In this document: one piece after another, positions 1-9,370 of the stretch | Layout: each line of letters opens with the position of its first letter | How positions within the stretch are numbered: the stretch's first letter is position 1 | Assembly (NCBI GenBank): GCA_003427395.1 | Contig: BFEA01000006.1 | Span: 6,528,531 to 6,552,982 of the forward strand | DNA length: 24,452 nucleotides | Reading direction: 5' to 3' | DNA from: Chara braunii | Lineage: Eukaryota; Streptophyta; Charophyceae; Charales; Characeae | The notes under the pieces: generated by a model | What the model was told of the DNA's origin: nothing | Database searches by the model: none | What the model saw: only the letters and a program-made list of their open reading frames with translations | Position numbers and translations under genes: made by a program

Positions 1-337
1 CCCCCACCCAGACCAACCCCCCCATCCCCACACTAAAACCAAAATTTTATTGCAGATTCGGGGTCCTCTCGCCGAGCGCAGAACGACCCCGGTTTCAAAA
101 AAAAAAAAAAAACAATTCTGGGCGGTTTTTTGTCCTGCCCGGTTTACCCGGGCGGGCCCCCCGGGCCCAACCGGCTGGGCCCAGCCTGGCAGGGCAGGAC
201 CGGCCGGGCGGCGTCCTCACTCAGGTTTTTGCAATCCATGAAAACAAAGGTAAAGGGCAGAAGACAGAAGGCTCCACCAGCAAGAAAGCACCGACCATGT
301 CACAATTTTCCGGATAAAATTTGGAGAGCCCTCCGAG
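1..337. other. Non-coding A-tract and GC-rich patch
   Basis: No gene is supported. A 16-A run near 98-112 is followed by a strongly GC-rich stretch (about 135-215) full of short GGGCCC, CCCGGG and CCGGCCGGG palindromes. A similar AT-tract next to a GC-rich patch recurs at 10440-10530 and 20040-20290. That could mark a shared non-coding repeat, but I could not align the three patches over any length. Confidence 0.35.
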
Positions 338-826
338 TCAGCCCATAAGCACAGCAGCACTGGCACTCCTATTCCTCCCAAACGATCCACTCATGTCACC
401 ACTATCTCTATCACTCCATGGGTAGACAGTCCCCATCTGCTGTCTAGCCTCTGGAGCGTATAGAGTACCATAATCCCAAAGACCACTAGGTCTGCACGGG
501 ACACCAGTGAAACGAGCCAAGTACTCGTCAAGTTCAACCTCGCATACATCAATGAACATTCACATGAGAGGTCACACGTGAGAAGCTAGATCGAGATACA
601 ATCAACACTTGAAGATGTCCTTTCCAATATTATCATCAGGATACAAGAATGTTTGTCTATAGCGGCTTTGCCGCACACACGCACAACGGATCTCAACCAG
701 ATAGCAGCTATGGCTTCTCCTCTCTTCTCTCTCTCTCTGAAGTGAGTCACTCTGCCTCACTCACTCTCTTCTCTCTACCCTAGATCGTTACCCTGGATGC
801 ACCCACTCAGGTAGTTTACACCTTGG
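338..826. other. Unassigned sequence with CT-rich tract
   Basis: A minus-strand open frame (559-338, 73 codons) exists but matches no family I recognise and has no supporting context. About 715-780 is CT-rich with repeated TCTCTC and CACTC. This may be part of the LTR-like fragment that follows. Confidence 0.25.
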
Positions 827-1110
827 CAGCTATGGGCGCCGTCCTCCTGCTCTACAGCTAGCCTAGCTATGGAGTATCTCTGAAGCGCCTTCTTCTTCTT
901 CAGGCGTACAGTGCCCAAGTTGCCTTAACGCACAAGCAGCAGCAGCGCTTCCGCATCTCGCAACTGAACCAGTGATGAGTCGCTGCACTGTTGCAGCTAA
1001 ATATAGGACTTGGCTTCACTGGGCTTGGCTTGGCTTGGCCTGCTTCAGACTGGTACCGGTCGGCCACGACCTGTCTGCTGCAAACATTTTGTCGGTCCGG
1101 TAGCTTCCGG
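827..1110 (-). repeat. Diverged fragment related to the LTRs of elements A and C
   Basis: Three landmarks occur in the same order and orientation as in the element C LTR. A GCTATGG-NGCC motif lies at 829-840 (compare 21091-21102 in C and about 19112 in A). The 15-mer agcagcgcttccgca at 941-955 is exact at 21162-21176. A ggtcc..agcttccgg block at 1094-1110 matches 21275-21291. Spacing differs by several tens of bases, so this is old homology. No pol sequence or polypurine tract adjoins it, which fits a solo or truncated LTR. The true limits are unknown. Confidence 0.3.
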
Positions 1111-1364
1111 ACTTTCTTGGGACGTGCTGCAAAATTGGACTTGGGACTGTCGAACTGGACTGGATGCTTCTGGACTTTTCTTGTCGGGTACCGGACGGAT
1201 TCCTACCGACCTACAATGCTTGGGTACCAACACCTACCGACCTACGACATTTTGGCCTCTAGCCCATACGGCCTACCCTACCAGACGGCCCTGGTACTGG
1301 GACTTGTCGGGACCCTGGGACAGGGACTGGGTGTCTGTAGCGTGAATCCTTTCACCAGGAAGGC

Positions 1365-1660
1365 TACTGCTTAAAACACCCTGGACGTCCCCTTTTCTTC
1401 CATGTGCTCCTAAAGAGCAGCCCATGGGAATGGCACCCACAGCAAACACTCTTTGAGCATCCTCTCCAAGATACTGTGGTCAGAACTCCAAGCATATCTC
1501 GACACAACACCGGGAGCATTACTGCTCAAAACACCATGGAAGCACCACCATCTTCCATGTGCTCCAAAAGGGCAGCCAGGGGGAGTGGCACACACAGCAA
1601 AGACTCTTTGAGCATCCTCGCGAAGGTACGGTGACCATGACTCCAAACAAACATTCCCGC
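1365..1660. repeat. Two diverged tandem copies of a ~140-bp unit (period ~155)
   Basis: Copy 1 (about 1365-1503) and copy 2 (about 1520-1660) share the order: tactgctYaaaacacc, cttccatgtgctcc, gcagcc, gtggca/tggcacc, cacagcaaa.actctttgagcatcctc. They are clearly related with many substitutions. Open frames on both strands cross both copies but no protein family is recognisable. Confidence 0.75.
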
Positions 1661-1784
1661 CGAAAAAAAATGGTGGCCACCCAGAAACATGCCTTCATCA
1701 ACAGAGAGCCCATGCTCTACAGTAGCGTAAAGAATTAGGCCAATGTCCCTACACTTTACAAATCGCTAAAGTGAGAATTGGCCG

Positions 1785-1856
1785 ATCCGGACCACCCGCC
1801 GTCCTATTGGCCCAACGGTCCGGATTTCCGCGCGATCTTAGAGTCTTAAGATCGCG
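1785..1856. other. Two adjacent inverted repeats (hairpins)
   Basis: atccggacc at 1785-1793 pairs with ggtccggat at 1817-1825 (23-nt loop). cgcgatctta at 1831-1840 pairs with taagatcgcg at 1847-1856 (6-nt loop, 10-bp perfect stem). No poly-T follows and no gene abuts, so a terminator call is not supported. Function unknown. Confidence 0.7.
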
Positions 1857-2945
1857 GGAGGATCCGATCCATCGGCCTGGTAGGACCGCAGATGGCCTGG
1901 ATCGCCGCTGCCATCGGAAAGAGGGCCCATCGTGAAAGAACCTCCTGGTACCTGTTGGGCATTGGCCCGTTGTAGGGGGGCGCCTTCGCCCTACTCCTGT
2001 CTAACGGCCCGCCTCTACTACACCTAGCAAAGCCGACAAACGACTCTAGGCGGGCACACTCCTTAACGTTGTCGGAGGGCACGGTGTCTCAACCCTCCGC
2101 TGTGTACCAGGCACACCCCACTTTTGATCCTCAGTACTGTATATGACTCGTCCTATCTCGTCTTGTCCGCGGTTTGTTCCTGGATCGATCCGGTTGGCGC
2201 TCCCACAGCAAAAGCGGGGGGCGGGGGGGGGGNGGTTGCGCCATTGGACTTTCCTTTGGTCCACGCACGCTTGGCGCCCTGCTATACAGTAGAGCACTAC
2301 CGGTCTGTGGCCGTGGTAGCCGTCGGGCTCGCCTAAGAACGCGATAGTGAAAGACCAGAGTAGTACTTTCAACTGCGCTCTAAGTCACAGTAGTTAAGTT
2401 ATGGGATATGTACGATGATTGTAAAAAGTTTAAAAGGAAACTTAAAGAAAAGAAAAGAAAAGAGAAGAGAAAAATGGAAATGAAGCGCTGCGTTTTGTAC
2501 TTGCGTCCGAGTTCAGACCGCGACTTTAGAAGTGTCAGATCGGACGATCCTTAACAGTCGTGGCGCTAGGTATTTTTCCTTTCTTCCGTTTCTTTTATTC
2601 TTTCTCTTCCTTTTATTTAAGTCTTTTCGAATTTCTAGTTCCCCCCCCCCCCCCTTTCGCACTTCACGGAGGAACGAACGGTTTAGTTTCAAATTCGTAA
2701 TTTTGCATGGGTGGCCTAGACTGCCCGACCCCTCACGCTTCAGTCGCCTTGGGTTTAACTTGCCATGTAGGACCCTAAAAGAGGGGCGACCCGCAGCCAC
2801 TTTGGTAGGAGGTTTATCACCCCTCGCGGAAGGTCATAAGCCCCCTCCTTGCCATCGGACACGGGTACTTGTTAGGAGTAGTCCGATGGCCCCCTTTAAA
2901 GGGAGGAAGAAACTGGTTGGTATCCCGTTATGGGACCACTGCGCC
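1857..2945. other. Unassigned intergenic sequence
   Basis: No gene is recognised. It contains a G-run with one N (2221-2234), a purine-rich stretch (about 2437-2475), a pyrimidine-rich stretch (about 2572-2630) and a C-run around 2641-2654. The longer open frames here (for example plus 2532-2969) are driven by the pyrimidine tract and look spurious. Confidence 0.5.
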
Positions 2946-3069
2946 GAGCCCACAATCTTTTCAGATTGATTCGAAAAGACTGCGGGCACTGATTGAGGTG
3001 GGCGCCTGAGCCCACAATCTTTTCAGATTGATTCGAAAAGACTGCGGGCACTGATTGAGGTGGGCGCCT
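2946..3069. repeat. Exact 62-bp tandem duplication
   Basis: Copies 2946-3007 and 3008-3069 look identical base for base. Each unit holds a short hairpin, cttttc...gaaaag, with a 10-nt loop. Identity implies a recent duplication or an assembly overlap, although here no N separates the copies. Confidence 0.9.
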
Positions 3070-3578
3070 GTTTAAGTGACCGTTGGGTCTTGACTGCTTC
3101 TCTTTTTTTTATTTTTTTTAATTATTGGTTAGAACTTAGAATATTATTTTAATGCAGTCAAATTTTATTTATCGATTTTAAAATGTTTTTAAAACATCTC
3201 GTTTAGAACGCAGGGATCGTAACATATAGCGATCCTATAAAGAGGGAAATTGCCGCGTCACTTGCTATTGGGCAGTAGGTACACGCTAGAAAGTTGGCGG
3301 TACTTAAACGGTCGAGAAATCGGGATAGCAGGATAGAGTAGTGAGACGCTCAAACCGCGGTTGTTTCTTTGCAAGTGCGTAGGCTACAACGATTCTAAGG
3401 CGGGGAAGCTATAGTGTACCGCAAGGGTCTAAGTGGCTATAGGCCGGAGGCTTGGAGATCCCTTGTACGCTGGACCCTGGAGTAAGGAGAGGAGGGTCCA
3501 TGGATCACTACAATCCTGGATTTTTACGACATATAAGCAAAACTAAAAATTAATTTCGAGGGAGGTAGAGAAGAGGAA
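3070..3578. other. Unassigned intergenic sequence, AT-rich then mixed
   Basis: A T-rich stretch (about 3100-3210) is followed by mixed sequence. No open frame, RNA gene or repeat is recognised. Confidence 0.5.
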
Positions 3579-3881
3579 ATGAGAGAAAACCAGGAACTGC
3601 AGGCTGCTATTACGGAAGCCAAGAACAGAGTGAAAAGGAGGTGTAGGAGAGACAGAGTTACCGTTGAGGTTTTGACTGTCTCATATCATGAGACGGAGAC
3701 TTCCACTGGTACGACAGAGTGTGAACAGCAACGCGTAGATCGAGACTTCGAAGCTGAGTCCGAGGCGAGCGGTGCGACTACCCAGTCTTGGCACCGACTG
3801 GAGCAGTGGCGGAGGGACCACCCACCAGTGGAGCCTGTGGAGGACGGTCCAGAGGCCAGCTCGCGTCGACAGGGACGTTGA
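3579..3881 (+). CDS. Possible short hypothetical ORF (100 aa)
   Basis: The 100-codon frame starts with ATG after a purine-rich leader. The product is highly charged: a basic, probably helical N-terminus (residues 1-26, with KNRVKRRCRRDR) and an acidic, Ser/Thr/Glu-rich remainder. I recognise no domain. It ends about 12 bases before scattered Ns and a (GA)n tract. It could be a gene fragment, an exon or chance; the length alone does not make it convincing. Confidence 0.2.
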   Translation: MRENQELQAAITEAKNRVKRRCRRDRVTVEVLTVSYHETETSTGTTECEQQRVDRDFEAESEASGATTQSWHRLEQWRRDHPPVEPVEDGPEASSRRQGR

Positions 3882-3923
3882 GCTTACAAGACANNNANAG
3901 GTAGTNGNCCACGAATATGATCN

Positions 3924-4003
<80 letters not shown>
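3924..4003. repeat. (GA)40 microsatellite with flanking Ns
   Basis: An uninterrupted GA run of about 80 bp. Single or triple Ns occur at 3894-3896, 3898, 3906, 3908, 3923, 4004 and 4007-4009, so the base calls and the length here are unreliable. Arg-Glu and Ser-Leu repeat frames across it are artefacts. Confidence 0.95.
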
Positions 4004-4009
4004 NAGNNN

Positions 4010-5976
4010 ACTCACACAGGCGCTCGAGGGGTGGACCTCACTTTTGACGTCACAAACGGTTATGAGCAGTTCTGCGTCTCTCCGTCCTTGCATAGTGAAA
4101 TCGCGAGCGAACGTACTGAGCTGAATACTAGTGAGAGAAGAAGGTCTACCAATGTCTCCATGGACACTCGTGTGTCAACAATCGCCCCATACTTCATCTC
4201 AATCTTAGTAAAGTGGAAGCGAATGTTTGAAACACATCACTAACCACGTGAGTGAACACTAGAGGATTAGCTCAGGATGGCAAAGGAATTAAGGCTACAA
4301 ATCAGTCATGGTTAACTCATGCGTTATAGACAGCTAGGTAACTTACTAGTGGGGTGGTGTGGTTTACTTTCAAAGGGAGTTGAAGCAGAAGTTTTTCTTG
4401 GGTGCTCTGCACATGGACGCGTGGTTGTCATCATCCACTTTAATATACGGTCTGAGCCTTTCACCATCGTGGGAGTAGTGTAATCATATAAGAGTGAGCA
4501 GAGTGAGCTGACAGTAGTGTGCCTTTATCACCGTCATACACTTTTATGTATACTTGACGGTGGACCTTGAGAAATTTTGGGAAACAGTCACGGAAAACGA
4601 GAGAAAGCATTGTTGAAGGAGTGAGAACATTAGCAGAGGATGCTTGTATGAGAAAATTGAACACGAGCTATAGCCTTCTTTGACTTATCTTGTTCCTCGT
4701 GAGAAAGCAAGAATAGATAGGATCCCTCTGAAGTCTCGAGTGTCGACGTACGATATACGTCACCTGTTATTGCCAATTCCATTTTCGTTCCTGGTGTGAT
4801 ACTATGCATATGAGCGTTCGCAGTGGATATGGGCGGCGATGGAATGAGCAGATGACTGTATTGGGCACAAGTGATAAACGCGCCCTCATGAGGCTATGCA
4901 AAATACACGAGCGTTGTGAGTGTGAACATACTTTGACTTCATTTGTATTGCCTGTGTCGTCATCAATTACCTCATGCACTTCTCGTACTTAAGGCAGAAG
5001 TGAACACGCAAGTGAGGAGGCACGTGATAGCCGTGAGAATGAGACATCACAACGAGTGAGAGTCTGCAAAGTCAGACGAGAACGAAACTCCCATTGGAAC
5101 CTTGCTCGTGAATTGACTGATTAATGTTGTCATTTTCGTCGTTATTTTTGACGAATCGCGCTATCTATTGCTTATGAGGGCAACAACCACGTGTTAAACT
5201 GCGAGCAGAGAAAAATTTCAAAATAGACGAATCGTCTTATGCCAGATCGTAAGCCACTCCCGAATGAACCAGGCTTGTTGATTGATCTTTTTGGAAACAT
5301 CTTGCGTACAATCGCCTACTGTCAATCCTTTGCTTCCACTCTATCACCATCTAAGTTGCCTGGCAGGTTATCTTCATATCTAGCTCTAATGAGTTCAAAG
5401 TAGCCAATTGGTTGTATCCCACACACGTCGAGTGAAATTGACCGAATTAAAAGCAACGATAAGGAGAGCAGTTACATTTGAAGTGGTAATGAGCAGGCAA
5501 TAGGAGAACTAGCGGATGAGACCACTCACGGAACTCAGGACTCTTCTCCTTTGAACTTGTTGCAGTCAAACATTCAGATAAGGCATCAATCTCCTTGAAT
5601 ACTCTTTCTTCTTTTGCTTTGCGTTTATACTCTAGAAAGTTAGTATATTTTGGTTGGAGGGTTGAACACCGATGTTGGTCACGCTAGACTAAAGTCCTTG
5701 GTACAGGTCGTGCATCTTCTCGTTTGGTGATGTGTAGTAATAGAGTCGGACTTAATCAGATTAAGCGAGTATAGATACTCTCACGATCTACGAGTGGAGC
5801 GAACATAACCCTGGCCAACTAATTAATCGGCTGGATAGACTCGTGACCTCAATGGGAAAAGGGATATGGTCTGTTGTCGGAAAAATGCTTATGTGATTTG
5901 CTTTTATTAGTTGATGGTGCAATCAGACTCGTCTTCTTCCTTATTCCGCATGCATGCAAACAGATGGCAATCCACA
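4010..5976. other. Unassigned 2-kb region
   Basis: No gene, RNA or known repeat is recognised in either strand. The open frames are all under 75 codons apart from one that runs in from the microsatellite. On the minus strand around 5220-5420 a short frame reads like degraded coding sequence (YFELIRARYEDNLPGN) but breaks within about 30 codons and matches nothing I can name. Confidence 0.5.
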
Positions 5977-6015
5977 CTACCGTCTTAACCCGAAAACAAG
6001 GTACGTACCTTGTAT
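5977..6015 (+). repeat. Left terminal inverted repeat (39 bp)
   Basis: Perfect inverse of 6693-6731. The outer part is unique sequence; the inner 18 bp (5996-6013) is the palindrome ACAAGGTACGTACCTTGT. Confidence 0.9.
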
Positions 6016-6018
6016 ACA

Positions 6019-6070
6019 AATACAAGGTATGGGGTACCTTGTATTCGAATACAAGGTACGTACCTTGTAT
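6019..6070. repeat. Sub-terminal palindrome cluster, left
   Basis: A degenerate copy with arms acaaggta/taccttgt and a 5-nt spacer (6022-6042) is joined through TTCGAA to a perfect copy (6051-6068). accttgtattcgaatacaag is itself palindromic, so the segment can fold in several alternative registers. Confidence 0.9.
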
Positions 6071-6312
6071 AACGAATTTTAGGGTGCAACTTTCCTAAGG
6101 CAAAGGGGGGGGAGGGGGAAGTATGTAGTAAATATTAGAATAATATCAAGAATATTTAAAAAATAATAATAAAAAATAAAACATATCAAGAATAAAATAC
6201 AGTCGACCGCTACCAGGAAGGGGCTGTAGCGTGAAGTTCTTTTTTTTTTTTTTTTTAAGAACGTATTGACGTGCTCATGATTCCACATGCATTCGAACGC
6301 GACGTGTGTTTG

Positions 6313-6313
6313 A

Positions 6314-6344
<31 letters not shown>

Positions 6345-6418
6345 CATAGTGCCCACGTGTGGAAGCAGGCGTGTGCGTGGACAACGCACGCCATAGAGAG
6401 AGAGCCAGGAGAGAGAGA

Positions 6419-6490
<72 letters not shown>

Positions 6491-6546
6491 AGTGCTCACA
6501 TCCATGGACAACGCACACCAGAGAGAGAGAGAGAGAGAGAGAGAGA
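6313..6546. repeat. Compound (TG)n/(GA)n microsatellites separated by a repeated spacer
   Basis: (TG)n at about 6313-6330 runs into (GA)n (6330-6344). A longer GA tract follows (about 6409-6486) and a third at 6521-6546. The spacers between them share a diverged unit containing ATAGTGC..ACA..., GTGGACAACGCACGCCA or ATGGACAACGCACACCA, so the GA tract plus spacer appears to have been duplicated. Frames rich in Ser-Leu or Arg-Glu across this stretch are not genes. Confidence 0.85.
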
Positions 6547-6570
6547 ATTACGTGACAGTTACAAGGCAAA

Positions 6571-6630
6571 CCTCGAATACAAGGTACGTACCTTGTATTC
6601 GAATAGAAGGTACGTACCTTGTATTCGAGG
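6571..6630. repeat. 60-bp near-perfect palindrome, sub-terminal right
   Basis: It starts cctcgaatac and ends gtattcgagg. It contains a perfect 28-bp palindrome (6574-6601, centred on TACGTA) and a second copy of the core at 6605-6622 with one mismatch. It could extrude as a cruciform. Confidence 0.9.
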
Positions 6631-6692
6631 GTACCTTCTAATCGAAAATTTAACAGCGATTTTTTAGAGCCCATTTTTCGAAGGTAACTTGA

Positions 6693-6731
6693 ATACAAGG
6701 TACGTACCTTGTTTTCGGGTTAAGACGGTAG
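6693..6731 (-). repeat. Right terminal inverted repeat (39 bp)
   Basis: Perfect inverse of 5977-6015, with the palindromic core at 6695-6712. The base after it (6732) already lies in element B's truncated integrase. Confidence 0.9.
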
Positions 6732-7028
6732 CGCCAGGCGGAAGTGCTGGCTCTTGCCATGCCGACTCCTAACCCCAACATCCATAAAGTCAACGGACAC
6801 AAAATCTCTGGGTCCTGTAGGAATAGGCAAGGGTCTGAGAAGACCAAGAAGGGCTCGCGTAGTGGTCTCATTCCTCTGGCATACTTCACAACTACTACAT
6901 ACCCTATGCAATCAGCTTTCATGCCAGGCCATGTATATGCGCAAACGAGGTTGGCTAACATCTTCTGCCAACCAATATTTCCCTCTGTACCGTGGCATTC
7001 CTATAAGATCAGACTACGGATCTCTTCG
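6732..7028 (-). pseudogene. Element B: truncated integrase fragment
   Basis: Read on the minus strand across two frames, this gives the end of the HHCC zinc-binding region (CEVCQRN) and then LLGLLRPLPIPTGPRDFVSVDFMD, i.e. the start of the DDE catalytic core with its first aspartate. Integrase inserts the cDNA into the host chromosome. Sequence resembling the family stops a few codons later, at the inverted-repeat element, so the second Asp, the Glu and the C-terminal domain are missing. Stops and frame changes occur between 7030 and 6960. Plainly a relic. Confidence 0.8.
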
Positions 7029-7610
7029 CTATTGGGGACGCATAACTACATTAGTCTTCTCAAACAATAACCCATCTGTAGTGCGGTAATCTGGTTCAGT
7101 TTCTAGAGACTCCTTAACTCTCTTGAGGAGGTCGCTATAAATAGGGTCCTGCGCATATGCTTCTCTGACTTTCTGGTGCAGGTTTTTCGCTATGTCCAGA
7201 TAGTGAACTATCGCTCCAAAGTAATTAACTCTTCTACTCGGAGCGTCCACAACTACATTGTACTTTCCTTTGACTGACTTGAGCTCAAAGTCAAACTGGT
7301 CTATCTTTGCGGCCCACCTAGTAAGCTTAGGTGTCATCTTGGCCTGAGTCTTCAGCCACCTCAACGTCTCGTGGTCTGAATAGACTTTAAAGTGCCTCCC
7401 AAGCAAGTAATGCTTCCATTGGTCTAACACTTGCCTGAGAGTGTGGAGTTCCCTCTCATAGGTTGATGTCGCTACCTTTTTTTAAGGCATTCTAGTAGAC
7501 ATGAACTCTATGGGTCTATACCCATTGCCATCATCTTGCTGTAAAACAACACCTATACCGTATTGACTTGCATCAGTAGTGACAACAAAAGGTAAGGACG
7601 GATCGGCTAC
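7029..7610 (-). pseudogene. Element B: RNase H domain of pol
   Basis: The Ty3/gypsy RNase H runs from FVVTTDASQYGIG (first catalytic Asp, about 7580) through STYERELHTL, the YSDHETLRWL motif and VVVDAPSRR near its end, where DALSRR is usual. The domain degrades the RNA strand of the RNA/cDNA hybrid. An in-frame TAA follows STRMP at about 7482-7484, splitting the domain, and the frame closes at 7029 just before integrase. The catalytic Asp residues are still visible, unlike element A. Confidence 0.85.
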
Positions 7611-8401
7611 CTTGAGGACTGGGTGTTCTATCAAGGCCCGCTTTAGCTTCTTCAGGGCCGATGTACAATCTCTATCCCACTCCCAGATCGCTTCTTTCTT
7701 TAGCAATTTGCGAAGGGGTGCAGGGATGGTAGAGAAGTTCCTCACGAACTTCCTATAGTAGTTTGCTAGGCCTAAGAACGACCGCAACTCTGTCAATATG
7801 CGGGGAGTCGGCCAATCTCTAATCGCTGCTATCTTACTGTCCTTAGGCTTTATGCCATCTCCATCTAAGACGTGGCCCAATTACAGAACTTGCGTCTTGG
7901 CCCACTCACACTTCTTTGCGTTGATCTTGAAATTAGCTTCTCTCAGCTTTTCCAAGACCTGCCTCAGATGACCCTCGTGCTCTTGGAGGGTCTTGCTAAA
8001 TACTAGAATATCATCTAGATATACAACTACAAATCTATCTAACCACAACCTAAACAAATCGTTCATGCAACACTGGAACATGCCTGGCGCGCTGGTTAGT
8101 CCAAGGGCATCACAATAAACTCGTAGTGCCCATATCTAGTCCGGAATGCCGTCTTGTACTGATCATCAGGGTGGACTTTTATTTAATGATAGCCCGATTT
8201 TAGATCTATCTTCGAGAAATACTTGCAGCCCTGCACCCGATCCAACATATCATTTATTCGGGGCAGCGGTTCTGCATTCTTCACGGTGACGACGTTAAGA
8301 CCTGTATAGTCAATGCACATTCGAAACTCTCCCTCATTCTTGGGGACAAATAGAACAGGTGCTCCAAACGGGGATGAACTGGGCCTAATCCAACCCTTCA
8401 T
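7611..8401 (-). pseudogene. Element B: reverse transcriptase domain of pol
   Basis: The order is that of a Ty3/gypsy reverse transcriptase: [20 protein letters not shown] (8398 on), [37 protein letters not shown] with an intact YLDD active site (about 8010-8040), then FLGLANYYRKFV of the connection region. It is broken by a TAA right after KSGYH (8183), a frame change near 8104, and a TAA between TQVL and LGHVL (about 7881). The protein cannot be made as one piece, although each block is well preserved. Confidence 0.9.
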
Positions 8402-8530
8402 CTGACTGTTTGCGCAACTCCTCTAGCTCCCTTGGGGACATTCTATAGATGGTTCCCTTGGGAGTCCTACTGCCAGGCTCTATCTCAATGCGATGCTGGA
8501 GTGGCCGCGACACTACTCCTGTGTGTGGCT
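8402..8530 (-). pseudogene. Element B: protease-RT linker
   Basis: On the minus strand this reads RIEIEPGSRTPKGTIYRMSP then RELEELRKQ, the segment that precedes reverse transcriptase in this family; element A has the same segment (KTPKGRIYRMAPAELHELRR). It lies in a different frame from both the protease block upstream (ends 8530) and the RT block (from 8401), so there are frame changes at both edges. Confidence 0.75.
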
Positions 8531-9370
8531 CAGACAAGTCTGCATAACTTTTTCAGTAGCTTGGCTATAATCGGATTGGTGGGTTCCTCTTCCTTAGACT
8601 CAGTGACAGGCCTAACATAGACCACAAAAACCTGTTCTTCTAATTGCTCCTTCTTTACTAATCGCGCAAACGTGGGAGCGCTGAGACAGTAATGTGCCAG
8701 AGGGTTATCTACTCCTGACACATGAAACAGGCGAGCAGTCTTAATTTCACCCGATGGACTAGGGAGCTTATACTCGTGCTCTCTCAAGTGGATTGTGACC
8801 CCTGCTGCCTCTTCCCAATCCATTCCCAGGACCACATTGAATGGGAGATTGTCCTCTACGAGCAGAGTCAAGGATTGGAGAACTCTCTCTACCTTCCCAT
8901 CTTTCTCTAGGCGAAAGTATGCCTGGACTCCCTCGACGTAATCCTCGACTCGCATAGTGCGATTGTTTGCGAGGATACTGACTATGGGCTCTTCTAACTT
9001 TTGGACTTTGAAGTTCAACTTTAACTTTTGCAGTGCTTTACGGCTAATATACCTACGGGTGGCCCCACTCTCTATAAGGGTTCCTACCCTGCCTCTAAAG
9101 ACCTCTACATCTACTAATGCTAGCTGTCCCTTTCCATTTTTTCTCATTTTGGCCTAGGCTGGCATCCTCTCCTACTAAAGACCTCTACATCTACCAATAC
9201 TAGTTGTCTTCTAGCTTTTGGACCTTCAGATTAAGCTTAAGCTTCTGCAGCGCTTTTCGACTAATATAACTGCGGGTGGCCCCACTATCTATGAGGGGCC
9301 CTACCCTACCTCTATAGACCTCCACATCTACTAAAACTAGTTGTCCCTTACCATCTTTCTTCATTTTGGC
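8531..9370 (-). pseudogene. Element B: aspartic protease with a duplicated N-terminal part
   Basis: The retropepsin processes the polyprotein. Two copies of its start are present. The upstream copy (about 9360-9200) reads GKGQLVLVDVEVYRGRV, then LIDSGATRSYISRKALQKL with the catalytic Asp. The downstream copy (9147-9000) reads GKGQLALVDVEVFRGRV, then LIESGATRRYISRKALQKL, with Glu in place of Asp. Between them (about 9207-9150) sits a short third piece (QLVLVDVEVF). The downstream copy continues into VLGMDWEEAAGV and the rest of the domain to 8530. Only the copy with Glu is attached to a complete domain. Confidence 0.8.

Larger units (their letters stand above)
5977..6731. mobile_element. 755-bp non-autonomous element with 39-bp perfect terminal inverted repeats
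   Basis: The first 39 bases (5977-6015) are the exact reverse complement of the last 39 (6693-6731). Each end reads CTACCGTCTTAACCCG inward and finishes in the palindrome ACAAGGTACGTACCTTGT. Taking TA as the target duplication (5978-5979 and 6729-6730) leaves 36-bp inverted repeats beginning CCGTCTTAACCCG. TA duplication is known for Tc1/mariner-type elements; CTA/TAG could instead suit a 3-bp TWA target. The interior has no coding capacity: AT-rich sequence, poly-T, (TG)n and (GA)n tracts, and extra palindrome copies. It resembles a MITE or foldback element. I do not recognise the family. Confidence 0.75.

Noticed and set aside
1831-1856. Rho-independent terminator
   Set aside because: No T-run follows the stem, no gene precedes it, and the genome is eukaryotic.
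2532-2969. 145-codon plus-strand frame
   Set aside because: Its start is a translated pyrimidine and poly-C tract, and the rest runs into the 62-bp tandem repeat; no family resemblance.
6255-6698. Long frames encoding Ser-Leu or Arg-Glu repeats, also at 3772-4243
   Set aside because: They are translations of (GA)n microsatellites and have no other protein features.
5996-6712. CRISPR-like repeats, from the repeated 18-bp palindrome
   Set aside because: Spacing is irregular and clustered at the ends of an inverted-repeat element, and the context is eukaryotic.
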